Shown piece by piece: positions 1-9,100 of a stretch of DNA of 32,586 nt (its first letter is position 1; each line of letters begins with the position of its first letter). The notes beneath the pieces were generated by a model. That model made no database searches. It saw only the letters and a list, made by a program, of their open reading frames with translations, and had not been told where the DNA came from. Made by a program: the position numbers and the translations under genes. Origin of the DNA: an uncultured Prevotella sp. (GTDB taxonomy: Bacteria > Bacteroidota > Bacteroidia > Bacteroidales > Bacteroidaceae); assembly GCA_905234355.1 (NCBI GenBank), contig CAJOHP010000002.1, positions 1-32,586 of the forward strand, written 5' to 3'.

Positions 1-162
1 GGACAATTCTTATCAATTCTTTTCATGGGTAAATTCTCTAATTCTCTAATTCTTGATAGACAAAGACTTTACTTCCTTTATGGGGGTGGGAAAGTTCAGC
101 TATTAATTCCCGCCTTAAAATGTCAACCGCACAGCACGGAATCAGAAGAGTTGGATAAAAAG

Positions 163-196
163 ACCTGCCCCCTAAGCGATGGCGTAGGGGGCAGGT
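163..196 (-). terminator. Intrinsic terminator for the Bax-inhibitor-1 family gene
   Basis: Perfect 12-bp inverted repeat acctgcccccta/tagggggcaggt with 10-nt loop; followed on the minus strand by a T-run (tctttttatcc); lies just downstream of the stop at 255. Confidence 0.8.
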
Positions 197-254
197 GGAG
201 TGTGTAGTATTTACGCGTTGACGCTCTCGTAAGGCATAAAACGACATCGTATGC

Positions 255-1007
255 TTACTCTCTGCGTCCGAAGATGCGCAGCAGATAGAGGAAGAGGTTG
301 ACGAAGTCAAGATAGAGGGACAGTGCTCCAAGCAGTGCCACCTTCTGTGCGGCCTCTCCTGCGTCGGGTGCTTGGATGAGCATCTCCTTGATTTTCTGCG
401 AGTCGTATGCGGTAAGTCCCACGAACACGAGGACGCCGAGATAATTGAGTATCATGGTGAGTCCATCGCTCTTGAGGAAGATGTTGACCAACGTAGCAAT
501 GATTATGCCGATGAGGGCCATGAGGAGAATCTTTCCAATGGAGGTCAGATCAGTCTTGGTGAAATATCCGTAGGCCGCCATTGCAGCGAATGTACCTGCA
601 GTGATAAGGAAGACAGACACGATGCTGGCAGAGGAATAGACCAAGAAGATGCTGGACAGTGTAGCTCCGTTGACGACGGAGTAGAGCACAAACATGAGTG
701 TAGCGGCCGTGAGCGACAGCTTATCGATGGCCCATGACAGTGCGACGACGAGAGCGAGTTCGCCTATGAGCATGCCGAAGAGCACCGGCGGATTGCCATA
801 GATGAGTGCGAGCACCGCAGGGCTCGTAGCGACATAATAAGCCGTTAGTGCAGTGATGAGCAGTGCGAGCGTCATCCAAAGATAGACTTTCCGCATGAGT
901 AGAGGAAAGGCCATGGATGCCTGCACCTCATAGTCATAGCTGCTGGCCCCCCTCCGCTCGAAGTCGACTCCAGCCGGCTGATAGTTTCTGATTTCTTTTT
1001 GTTCCAT
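255..1007 (-). CDS. Bax inhibitor-1/YccA family membrane protein
   Basis: 250-aa ORF, about seven hydrophobic segments, C-terminal FVGLTAYDSQKIKEM and SLYLDFVNLFLYLLRIFG motifs typical of the BI-1/YccA family. Confidence 0.9.
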   Translation of the reverse strand: MEQKEIRNYQPAGVDFERRGASSYDYEVQASMAFPLLMRKVYLWMTLALLITALTAYYVATSPAVLALIYGNPPVLFGMLIGELALVVALSWAIDKLSLTAATLMFVLYSVVNGATLSSIFLVYSSASIVSVFLITAGTFAAMAAYGYFTKTDLTSIGKILLMALIGIIIATLVNIFLKSDGLTMILNYLGVLVFVGLTAYDSQKIKEMLIQAPDAGEAAQKVALLGALSLYLDFVNLFLYLLRIFGRRE

Positions 1008-1045
1008 ACTTTAGCAGAATTAGTAAAACAATTTGAATACGGCGG

Positions 1046-1053
1046 CAAAGATA
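1046..1053 (-). promoter_or_regulatory. Bacteroidetes -7 box (TATCTTTG on minus strand)
   Basis: Reverse complement of caaagata matches TAnnTTTG, upstream of the ATG at 1007. Confidence 0.6.
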
Positions 1054-1112
1054 CGAAAAAAGAAACAAACGTGTGCTTAAGATGGAAAAAATTAACTGCT
1101 GTGAATAATTTT

Positions 1113-1328
1113 TCACTTTTTCCCTCCAGGGAAGATTTCTTGAGATATCTCAGCGAAGAAATCGTGTTTAAGTATGGCCGACAACTGCGCGAGCAGCCTG
1201 ACGTTCATATCATCGCGTTTGAAGATGTCGTAGACATTGGTTCGCTCACATGGTATCTGTTCAGACAGCCACTTAGCCGTGTGACCCTGTCTGAAGAGCA
1301 CCTCTTTTACTCGTTCTCCTATTTTCAT
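1113..1328 (-). CDS. Small helix-turn-helix (XRE-like) protein
   Basis: 71-aa ORF MKIGERVKEVLFRQGHTAKWLSEQIPCERTNVYDIFKRDDMNVRLLAQLSAILKHDFF has HTH_XRE-like spacing. Confidence 0.65.
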   Translation of the reverse strand: MKIGERVKEVLFRQGHTAKWLSEQIPCERTNVYDIFKRDDMNVRLLAQLSAILKHDFFAEISQEIFPGGKK

Positions 1329-1527
1329 TTGTCAATTGTTTTAGATGGGATGATGAAATATCCCGGTTTAAGTTTTGTGCAAAATTACGCAAAAAACATG
1401 ACACAGCAAAATGAGGAAACAGCGCAAAGTGAATATCAGGGCATTTGTGCGCCCCAAGCGGACAAAAATGCAGACAAGAGGGATTTTTTTGACGCGTCCA
1501 GCATCCAACAACAGTCAAGGCGTGCTC

Positions 1528-1582
1528 TATAGGTGGGTTCTATTAATTCCCACGGTTTCTGTTGGCATAGATGGGGTATTAA
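1528..1582 (+). repeat. Partial copy of the MITE-like element (left end only)
   Basis: tataggtgggttctattaattcccacggtttctgttggcatagatggggtattaa; 52/55 identical to 32261-32315. No right TIR is visible downstream. Confidence 0.85.
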
Positions 1583-1665
1583 TTCTGCCGAAGCAAATGA
1601 CCAGGCCGCACCTTAATAAAATATAAAAAAGCTGCGTGACGTGCCATTATATCGTAAGAAAACAC

Positions 1666-1673
1666 TATCTTTG
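1666..1673 (+). promoter_or_regulatory. Bacteroidetes -7 box (TATCTTTG) upstream of lutA
   Basis: tatctttgc matches TAnnTTTG; ATG at 1741. Confidence 0.6.
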
Positions 1674-1740
1674 CAATTAGCCCTTGGAGCACGGATGTCA
1701 TTGTATCCCCACGAGCAACAACTCTAAAACAACGCAAAAG

Positions 1741-2478
1741 ATGAAAATAGGACTATTTATTCCCTGCTATGTAGATGCTGTTTACCCCGAAGTGGGAGTA
1801 TCTGCCTACAAGCTGCTCAGACACTTCGGCTTGGACGTGAGCTACCCTGTGGCTCAGACGTGCTGCGGCCAGCCGATGGCCAATGCCGGTTTTCAGCGTC
1901 TGTCGGAGCCACTGATAGAGAAGTTCGACCGTCTGTTCAGCGCCTACGACTATGTGGTGGCTCCCTCAGCCTCTTGTGCCGCCTTTGTGCGTGTGAATCA
2001 TCCTGAGATTATGAAGGGCAAGCACGAGTGCGTGGCGTCGAGGAAGACAATGGACCTAGTGGAGTTTCTGCACGACGTGCTTTCGATAGACCGTCTGCCA
2101 GGTCATTTCGCCCACAAAGTGAGTCTGCACAACTCGTGCCACGGCGTGAGGGAATTGGGTCTGTCATCAGCTTCGGAGCTCCAGATACCGTCTTACAACA
2201 AGATAAAGGATCTGCTTCAGCTGAAGGCAGGTATCGAGGTGGTGGAACCCGAGCGCCGCGACGAGTGCTGCGGCTTTGGGGGCATGTTTGCTGTGGAAGA
2301 GACCGCTGTGTCGTGCCGCATGGGCAAGGACAAGGTGTCACGCCATATAGCCACGGGCGCAGAGTATGTGACTGGCCCCGACTCCTCTTGCCTGATGCAT
2401 ATGGCCGGCGTGGCTAAGCGTGAGGGCATGAACATCAAGTTTGTGCACGTGGCAGAGGTGCTGGCTGCAGGTGTGTGA
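1741..2478 (+). CDS. lutA: (Fe-S)-binding protein, lactate utilization protein A (LutA/YkgE)
   Basis: MKIGLFIPCYVDAVYPEVG, two CCG-type cysteine motifs (TCCGQPMAN, DECCGFGGMF), followed by lutB and lutC. Confidence 0.9.
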   Translation: MKIGLFIPCYVDAVYPEVGVSAYKLLRHFGLDVSYPVAQTCCGQPMANAGFQRLSEPLIEKFDRLFSAYDYVVAPSASCAAFVRVNHPEIMKGKHECVASRKTMDLVEFLHDVLSIDRLPGHFAHKVSLHNSCHGVRELGLSSASELQIPSYNKIKDLLQLKAGIEVVEPERRDECCGFGGMFAVEETAVSCRMGKDKVSRHIATGAEYVTGPDSSCLMHMAGVAKREGMNIKFVHVAEVLAAGV

Positions 2479-2522
2479 AATCGAAGACAACCGACAACAA
2501 GAAAGCCATCAGAGAGAGAAGA

Positions 2523-3938
2523 ATGAGCACGAAACACGCAGACCGGAGCAAGGAATATCTCCGCAATCCAGAGAAGATAAGCCGTCACGACCAGACCTTC
2601 TGGGGCGTGCGGGAGAAGCGCGACAGGATGGCGCAGGAACTGCCCGAATGGGAGGCCCTTCGCGAGCTGGCCAGCCAGATAAAGCGCCACACCGTAACCC
2701 ATCTTGCCGACTACTTAGACGAGTTTTCCACCCGTCTGGAGGAGCGTGGTGTAGTGGTGCACTGGGCCCGAGACGCTCAAGAGTTCAACGAAATAGTGTT
2801 CGGCATCCTGGAGACACACAAGGTGCAGAAGCTGGTGAAGTCGAAGTCGATGCTGACTGAGGAGTGCGAGATGAACCCCTACCTCGAGTCACGCGGCATA
2901 GATGTGGTGGAGACCGACCTAGGCGAGCGCATCATCCAGCTGCTGGGTCAGAAGCCGAGCCACATCGTGATGCCCGCCATCCATCTGACGCGCGACGAAG
3001 TGGGAGCGCTGTTTGAGCGACTCGGCATCTCTCGGGAGGCAGGCAACCACGACCCAAGCTACCTTACTCGTTGCGCGCGCTATCATCTGCGCGATGAGTT
3101 TATGACAGCCGATGCAGGGATGACAGGCTGCAACTTCGGTGTGGCTCAGACAGGCGACGTGGTGGTATGCACCAACGAAGGCAACGCCGACATGTCGACG
3201 TCGATGCCCAAGTTGCACATCGTGGCGATGGGCATAGAGAAGATTGTGCCCGACTACGCCAGCCTGTCTGTGATGCACCGTCTGCTGGCCCGTTGCGGCA
3301 CAGGCCAGCCCACGACAACGTTTACCTCCCATTTTGAGAAGGCTCGCCCTGGCGGAGAGATGCACGTGGTGCTGGTGGACAACGGGCGCAGCGAGATGCT
3401 CAGCAACGAGGAGCACTGGCAGACGCTGAAGTGCCTGCGCTGCGGTGCGTGCATGAACACATGTCCCGTGTACCGAAGGAGCACCGGCTACAGCTACAGC
3501 TACTTCATTCCCGGCCCGATAGGCATCAATCTGGGCATGCTGAAGTCTCCCGAGGCTCACCACGGCAACGTGTCGGCCTGCACACTGTGCCTGTCATGTT
3601 CCAACGTCTGCCCGGCCAAGGTGGACCTTGGCGAGCAGATCTACCGCTGGCGACAGCAGTTGGAAGCACTTGGCTATGAAAGCAGCGAGAAGAAGTGGAT
3701 GTCGCGGGGGATGAGTGGTCTCTTTGGAAACACGGCAGTCTACCAGACTGCGCTTAAGTGCGCGCCCATACTGAACAGCATGCCTCGCTGGCTCCTATAC
3801 AACAAGATGAACGCATGGGGTGAGGGTCACGAGATGATGACCTTCCCCAAGAAGTCGTTCCACGCCATGTGGAAGGACGGCGATATAGAGGACCTAACAA
3901 AAGAAACGCCCGCAAAGGGCGAGGAGAACAAGCGATGA
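2523..3938 (+). CDS. lutB: Lactate utilization iron-sulfur protein B (LutB/YkgF)
   Basis: LUD domain plus two ferredoxin-type clusters (CLRCGACMNTCPVYR, CTLCLSCSNVCPAKVD). Start chosen at ATG 2523; a GTG at 2475 is also possible. Confidence 0.9.
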   Translation: MSTKHADRSKEYLRNPEKISRHDQTFWGVREKRDRMAQELPEWEALRELASQIKRHTVTHLADYLDEFSTRLEERGVVVHWARDAQEFNEIVFGILETHKVQKLVKSKSMLTEECEMNPYLESRGIDVVETDLGERIIQLLGQKPSHIVMPAIHLTRDEVGALFERLGISREAGNHDPSYLTRCARYHLRDEFMTADAGMTGCNFGVAQTGDVVVCTNEGNADMSTSMPKLHIVAMGIEKIVPDYASLSVMHRLLARCGTGQPTTTFTSHFEKARPGGEMHVVLVDNGRSEMLSNEEHWQTLKCLRCGACMNTCPVYRRSTGYSYSYFIPGPIGINLGMLKSPEAHHGNVSACTLCLSCSNVCPAKVDLGEQIYRWRQQLEALGYESSEKKWMSRGMSGLFGNTAVYQTALKCAPILNSMPRWLLYNKMNAWGEGHEMMTFPKKSFHAMWKDGDIEDLTKETPAKGEENKR

Positions 3939-4513
3939 AGAAAGAAGAACTACTGAAGACGCTGCGTCAGAACACCCGGCAGCAGTATGACCTGCCTCAG
4001 CTGGGCATAGCCGCCATCAGGTATGCCGACGTGGTGGGTCAGTTTGTAAAGACGAGCGAGGCCGTGGGCGGGCGGGTGAAGCGCATCAGCAAGAGCGACG
4101 ATGTAAGTGCCGTGGTGCGCCGTCTCTATCCAGATGCCCAGGAGATAGCGAGCTCCATGCCACAGTTAAGCATAGCCACCAAGAACCCCGACACAGTAGG
4201 CGAGGCCCGCGAGCTGAACGGCACCGACGTGGCTGTGCTGCAAGGCGAGGTGGGCGTGGCCGAGAACGGTTGCGTATGGGTGCCTCAGACGATGAAGGAG
4301 AAGGCGGTGATGTTTATCTCGGAAGAACTGGTGATAGTACTGGATGCCGACCGCATCGTGTCGAACATGCATGAGGGGTATGAACGTATGAGCGTGCCTG
4401 AGCTGGGCTATGGTTGCTGGATCAGCGGTCCGTCGAAGACGGCCGACATCGAGCAGGCTCTGGTGATGGGGGCTCAGGCCGCAAGAGGGGTGACCGTGCT
4501 GGTGAGGGAGTAA
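3935..4513 (+). CDS. lutC: Lactate utilization protein C (LutC/YkgG, LUD domain)
   Basis: ORF overlaps the end of lutB; LUD-like GVAENGCVWVPQ and ISGPSKTADIEQALVMGAQAARG motifs. Confidence 0.87.
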   Translation: MKKEELLKTLRQNTRQQYDLPQLGIAAIRYADVVGQFVKTSEAVGGRVKRISKSDDVSAVVRRLYPDAQEIASSMPQLSIATKNPDTVGEARELNGTDVAVLQGEVGVAENGCVWVPQTMKEKAVMFISEELVIVLDADRIVSNMHEGYERMSVPELGYGCWISGPSKTADIEQALVMGAQAARGVTVLVRE

Positions 4514-4521
4514 GGAGGTGC

Positions 4522-4599
4522 TGCGCTGGTAGCGCAGCCTACTGGACGGACAGAGAAGGCATGTTGCGCTGGTAGCGCAGCCTACTGGACGGACAGAGA
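4522..4599. repeat. Two copies of a 35-nt hairpin-containing unit (period 43)
   Basis: tgcgctggtagcgcagcctactggacggacagaga at 4522-4556 and 4565-4599; each contains the stem tgcgct-ggt-agcgca (8 bp in copy 1). Confidence 0.9.
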
Positions 4600-4615
4600 G
4601 CGAGCACCCTTCCGG

Positions 4616-5554
4616 CTACAGGGACCACTCATAGGTGTCGTAGCAAACGGTGCGCCCCCCATAGCCCTCCTTGTGAGCAATGAGTCCCTCGTTGAGGATG
4701 CGTCCGCCCTCTTCGTTGGACGTGCCGAAGTCGAGATAGGTGCAGTGGGGAAAATCGTGATACATGACCTGCTCGTAGATAGCCTCCATGGCTCCGCAGT
4801 GCTTACCCTCATCGTTGGTGGAACTGTACTGCCCGTGTAGCACATGTCCCATGACATAGAAGGTGATGCCGCCCACGATTTGCTGCCCGATGTAGGCATT
4901 GTACTGCACAATCTCTTTTTGGAATCGCGACTTGAGCAGCAGCATCTCCTCAATGGTGTGCACGGGTTTGGCAGCAAAGCGCTGCTCGAGGTTTTCCTCG
5001 AGCAAAGGCCAGAATGCAGCCAGGCTGTCGTCGGCACGGACTGTGACGCCGCTGTCGTGTGCCAGTCTGAGCCTGCGGCGATGGTCCTTTCGCCAAGGCA
5101 GGTTGCTTCGCAAGAAGATGACGGTGCCCGACATACGCCGTTCCAATCGTGGATGGCACTGCCAGAACATAGCATAGAGGTCTTCCTCAGCCGGCAGTCG
5201 ATGATAGACCCAAGGCACGGGTTTATAGACCACAGAAGCAAAGCCTTCGGAGCGGAGATAGTCGTTGAGCTGGGCAAAAAGCGCCACCACGTCGGCTGTC
5301 GTCACGTCGTTGTTCATGACCAGTCCGCCGTAGGTCAGTCCGAGGTGTGTGCAGAACCGGTCAGCGTCGCGATGGGCAGGCATGACAGCAAAGAGGCTGT
5401 TGCCCTTGTAGAAGAGCAGCGAGTGGTCGTGGAAGCGGTCGGCATGATAGTCCATATAGCCGCGCTTGAAGAGGAAAGTGGCATTGCGGGCTGTATCGAC
5501 ATATCGGTCCCATACGGTCAGCAGCTCAGGTGTATATCGTCTTATCTGGAACAT
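4616..5554 (-). CDS. GNAT/FemAB-like acyltransferase
   Basis: 312-aa ORF with FemAB/GNAT-like features (FLFKRGYMDYHADRFHDHSLLFYKGN, GGITFYVMGHVLHGQYSSTNDEGKHCGAMEAIYEQVM); overlaps the upstream cupin gene. Confidence 0.7.
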   Translation of the reverse strand: MFQIRRYTPELLTVWDRYVDTARNATFLFKRGYMDYHADRFHDHSLLFYKGNSLFAVMPAHRDADRFCTHLGLTYGGLVMNNDVTTADVVALFAQLNDYLRSEGFASVVYKPVPWVYHRLPAEEDLYAMFWQCHPRLERRMSGTVIFLRSNLPWRKDHRRRLRLAHDSGVTVRADDSLAAFWPLLEENLEQRFAAKPVHTIEEMLLLKSRFQKEIVQYNAYIGQQIVGGITFYVMGHVLHGQYSSTNDEGKHCGAMEAIYEQVMYHDFPHCTYLDFGTSNEEGGRILNEGLIAHKEGYGGRTVCYDTYEWSL

Positions 5555-5958
5555 TGCACACTTTTGATAAACTCGTCGTAGTCATACCAATAGTCGCTCT
5601 CGTCGAAGGGGTCGCTGGCAAGGACGAGACAGACGGCCCCACTGGAGAAGTCGTCGAGCGTGCGCCAGACGGCCGTCTCGACGAGTAGTCCCTGGTAGGG
5701 ATGGTTCAGATGGAAGGTCTCCCGTGTGCCCCTCCCGTTGTCGAGGGTGACGCTGAACGAGCCGCTTACGGCGATGATGAACTCGCGGCAGTGCTTATGG
5801 GCGTGCCCTCCCCTACTCTCGCCCGCAGGCACGTCGTAGGTCCAGTAGACACGCGACACCTTGAAAGGCACATGTCTGAACTCCTCGGCCACAGTGAGGT
5901 TGCCCCTGGGGTCGACGAGCTTTGGCAGATTGATGATTCTTCCTTCGTTTGTATTCAT
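5542..5958 (-). CDS. FdtA/QdtA-type cupin (dTDP-sugar 3,4-ketoisomerase / WxcM-like)
   Basis: DPRGNLTVAEEFRHVPFKVSRVYWTYDVPAGESRGGHAHKHCREFIIAVSGSFSVTLDNG, the characteristic FdtA/WxcM cupin signature. Start chosen at ATG 5958. Confidence 0.88.
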   Translation of the reverse strand: MNTNEGRIINLPKLVDPRGNLTVAEEFRHVPFKVSRVYWTYDVPAGESRGGHAHKHCREFIIAVSGSFSVTLDNGRGTRETFHLNHPYQGLLVETAVWRTLDDFSSGAVCLVLASDPFDESDYWYDYDEFIKSVQCSR

Positions 5959-5980
5959 AGTCAATATTTTTTTCGATGCA

Positions 5981-6949
5981 CTAAATGGCCTGCTTACTGC
6001 ATAGCCTGTCCACATGCCTGAGCAGGAACCTGTCTATGCCCCAACTGACCGTGAGCACCACGGCAAGGCAAACAGCCAGTGCAACGGTATAATGTAGCGT
6101 GGGCAATCGCCGCAGCACAGCCGAGACGACCATGGGATGGAGCAGGAACACGGGCATACTGAGTGCTCCGAGCATCTGCATGGGCCTTGAGCCCAGCATT
6201 CGCGAGAGCCAGCCTCGCTCGTGAGCAAAGACAAAGATGAGGGGTATGAGTGCCACCCAGAAGAGTGGCGCATTTCGCCACTTGGCGTCGGCATGCGGAT
6301 AAGCCAGGATGGCAGCTACGAGGAGGGCGACGACGAGCAGCTCGGCCCATGGCGGCGGAGCAGGGCACCGTCGGCTCCGGAAGAGCCGGGCCAGCATGAT
6401 GCCCATAAAGAAGTCGGCCGAACGCACTATCGGGCTGACATAGAGCACATCGGTCACCCTGTCGTAAGGCACCACAGCATAAGCCACGGTGCACAGTGCC
6501 AAGACGAGGGCCAGCAGTGTCAGCGAGGCATGCCGGTAGAGCCAAGGGAACGCCATGTAGCAGAAGAGCATGCAGGAGAGAAACCACGACACGGCATTGC
6601 AGGAGAAGTAGACCTCGCGCAGTGGCACCCAGCTCTGCAAGAGCAGTGCATTGAGCACGACGGGCCACCCTATGGCAGCATGGCTAAGCAGCAGAAAAGC
6701 CAGCAGCGTGAGCCAGTGCAGCGGGAGCACCTTCAGCAGTCGGCGCCGCATGAAGGAGCCGAAGTCGAAAGTGCCCTGTTCTATCTTCGGTCCGTAGCCC
6801 AGCGTCAGTACAAAGCCGCTGAGCAGGAAGAAGAAAGCCACGCCACAATCGCCTCCGGCATCGAAGGGCATCAGCCCGCCGTAGGAGAAATGTGACATGA
6901 AGATCATCATCACGAAGACGAATCGCAGAGACTGCAACGTCGAGATCAT
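5981..6949 (-). CDS. Acyltransferase family 3 (OafA-like) membrane protein
   Basis: LQSLRFVFVMMIFMSHF...GDCGVAFFFLLSGFVLTLGYG...FMRRRLLKVLPLHWLT, multi-TM. Confidence 0.9.
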   Translation of the reverse strand: MISTLQSLRFVFVMMIFMSHFSYGGLMPFDAGGDCGVAFFFLLSGFVLTLGYGPKIEQGTFDFGSFMRRRLLKVLPLHWLTLLAFLLLSHAAIGWPVVLNALLLQSWVPLREVYFSCNAVSWFLSCMLFCYMAFPWLYRHASLTLLALVLALCTVAYAVVPYDRVTDVLYVSPIVRSADFFMGIMLARLFRSRRCPAPPPWAELLVVALLVAAILAYPHADAKWRNAPLFWVALIPLIFVFAHERGWLSRMLGSRPMQMLGALSMPVFLLHPMVVSAVLRRLPTLHYTVALAVCLAVVLTVSWGIDRFLLRHVDRLCSKQAI

Positions 6950-6958
6950 CGTAGCGCC

Positions 6959-8158
6959 TTACTTTTTCATATACGGGTCGGTGCCGAGCACCGTGGCGGC
7001 AAGACGCTTTGCCTTGTCGCGCAGGGGGGTAGTGTCGGCATCGGCATCGCCATAGCAGAGCACGACACCCATGCGGCGCCCCTTGTGTGCCTCGGGCTTG
7101 CCGAATATGCGTATGCGTGTGCGGTCTTCCTTCAGCGCCTCCTCCAGATTGTAGGGCAGCAACGAGCGGTCGAGCGGCGTATTGGCCTCGACGGGCGAGA
7201 GGATGACGGCCGATGCTCCTGCATGCTCGAGGTGAATGCCTGCAATAGGCAGTCCGAGCACAGCGCGCAGATGGAGTTCAAACTCAGAGAGATTGGTGGT
7301 ATGCCCCAATGTGACCATACCAGTGTCGTGCGGACGTGGCGACAGTTCGCTGAAGATGACCTCCCCTTGCTTCGTGAGGAAGAACTCCACGCCCCAGATG
7401 CCAGCGCCGGTGAGTGCGCGTGTCACCTTGTCGGCCATGGTCTGTGCCGTGTGGAGCGCCTCGTCGCTAATCTTGTAGGGCTGCCACGACTCACGGTAGT
7501 CGCCTCCCTTCTGCACATGTCCGATGGGCGGACAGAAGAGCGTGGGCCATCCGTGCTGCTGCGTGACGGTGAGCAGGGTGAACTCAGACTCAAAATCGAT
7601 GAACTCCTCGATGATGACCTCCTTCACGTCACCTCGGGAGCCCTCCATGGCCTCGCTGTATGCCTGTTCCAGCTCATCATCGTTGTGCACATAGCTCTGA
7701 CCGTGACCTGAGGACGACATCAGGGGCTTGACGACACAGGGGAATCCAATCTCGTCGGCAGCCCTGCGGAACTCGTCGAACGTCTTGGCGTAGAAATACC
7801 GTGCCGTGCGCAGTCCGAGCTCCTTGGAGGCGAGATCGCGTATGGCACGGCGGTTCATGGTGTAGTTGACGGCACGTGCCGACGGCACGACCTGTATGCC
7901 CTCCTCTTCAAACTGGAAGAGCCGCTCAGTGCGGATGGCCTCTATCTCGGGCACGATGATGTCGGGCTTATGCTTGCGCACGACAGCCTCGAGGGCATCG
8001 CCGTCGAGCATGTTAAACACTTCGCGCTCATCGGCCACCTGCATGGCAGGGGCATTGTCGTATCGGTCGCAAGCGATGACATATTGGCCGGCACGCATGG
8101 CGGCAATGACAAACTCCTTGCCCAGTTCACCTGAGCCTAATAAAAGTATCTTCTTCAT
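6959..8158 (-). CDS. purT: Formate-dependent phosphoribosylglycinamide formyltransferase (PurT, ATP-grasp)
   Basis: [43 protein letters not shown]...[14 protein letters not shown]...[31 protein letters not shown] at 8158 overlaps the upstream stop (ATGA). Confidence 0.95.
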   Translation of the reverse strand: MKKILLLGSGELGKEFVIAAMRAGQYVIACDRYDNAPAMQVADEREVFNMLDGDALEAVVRKHKPDIIVPEIEAIRTERLFQFEEEGIQVVPSARAVNYTMNRRAIRDLASKELGLRTARYFYAKTFDEFRRAADEIGFPCVVKPLMSSSGHGQSYVHNDDELEQAYSEAMEGSRGDVKEVIIEEFIDFESEFTLLTVTQQHGWPTLFCPPIGHVQKGGDYRESWQPYKISDEALHTAQTMADKVTRALTGAGIWGVEFFLTKQGEVIFSELSPRPHDTGMVTLGHTTNLSEFELHLRAVLGLPIAGIHLEHAGASAVILSPVEANTPLDRSLLPYNLEEALKEDRTRIRIFGKPEAHKGRRMGVVLCYGDADADTTPLRDKAKRLAATVLGTDPYMKK

Positions 8159-9093
8159 CTCCAATTAAATTTTTTACCCAAATGATATTTTAACGATTGG
8201 AAGCCCATGAATTCCAATCTTCCCAGACAACTGACAGATTGAAACACGGTTTTCAATTCCTCATAATTACTATACATCGGTTCTTCCACACTTATCACGA
8301 GTCTGTCGTCCTTGACAAGCCACAGGGAATCCTCGTCTCTAGACCCTAACTGACCATTGGATTTTTCCGTCACATAATAGAATCCATCAAAATCGGATAT
8401 GGCATAGTAATGAACATTAAAAGGCCAAAACGTACGTTTCACCTCCATCTGCCCACGCCATACTGTGATTTTCTTATATGGAAGAAGGAATACGAGAAGC
8501 AGACTGCCAAAGAGCAATACTTCAATTGCGCCTAATAAAACCATACCCCACCGTACCGGATTGCCATCAATCAGGTCTGAAAGAGAGGTTGCTACTCCAA
8601 CAAACACTAAGAACAGCATAGAAACCAAGATACCATACAAACGTGACTTTTTATATTCAGATACAACTTCGGCATTGTCTCTTACAATGAAGCCTGACTT
8701 ATCCTTAACCGCAATAGCTGCTTTTATCTCTTCAAAATTCAAGTATAAATTAGAGGCTATACTAACCTGCCGTTCTCCGTTCTTAATCAACCTGAGCACT
8801 TCGCCAGACTTACTATACTCGCTCTGAGCATAGTCAAACTCAGCAAAGCGATAGAACCGTTTCCAGAATGGCAACAGCAAGTTTTGTGTCTCCAACCCAT
8901 CAGCAACAACAATGATGCGCTTTATGGAAGCCAGATAGAAAGCAGAAAAAAGTAAAGCAAATGCAATCCAAACAATTAACAAAGGCAAGATGGCACTCTT
9001 TAATAAGGGAACACCACATAAGGCAAGAACACCAAGTGCTATTTCAACAAGTGTCAGCCACACATACCTTTTATTTAATTGAGAGGTTACCAT
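8155..9093 (-). CDS. Hypothetical membrane protein with two (2TM + PH-like) modules
   Basis: 312-aa ORF, two TM pairs each followed by a beta-rich segment ([16 protein letters not shown]... and [17 protein letters not shown]...); more AT-rich than its neighbours. Confidence 0.75.
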   Translation of the reverse strand: MVTSQLNKRYVWLTLVEIALGVLALCGVPLLKSAILPLLIVWIAFALLFSAFYLASIKRIIVVADGLETQNLLLPFWKRFYRFAEFDYAQSEYSKSGEVLRLIKNGERQVSIASNLYLNFEEIKAAIAVKDKSGFIVRDNAEVVSEYKKSRLYGILVSMLFLVFVGVATSLSDLIDGNPVRWGMVLLGAIEVLLFGSLLLVFLLPYKKITVWRGQMEVKRTFWPFNVHYYAISDFDGFYYVTEKSNGQLGSRDEDSLWLVKDDRLVISVEEPMYSNYEELKTVFQSVSCLGRLEFMGFQSLKYHLGKKFNWR

Positions 9094-9100
9094 CTACTGA

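Noticed and set aside
1411-1626. 71-aa ORF MRKQRKVNIRAFVRPKR...
   Set aside because: Its second half is the dispersed repeat; no recognisable family or promoter. Left unannotated.
8158-8164. Earlier PurT start (MEMKK) in the ORF track
   Set aside because: It would use TTG; the ATG at 8158 in an ATGA overlap with the upstream stop is the better start.
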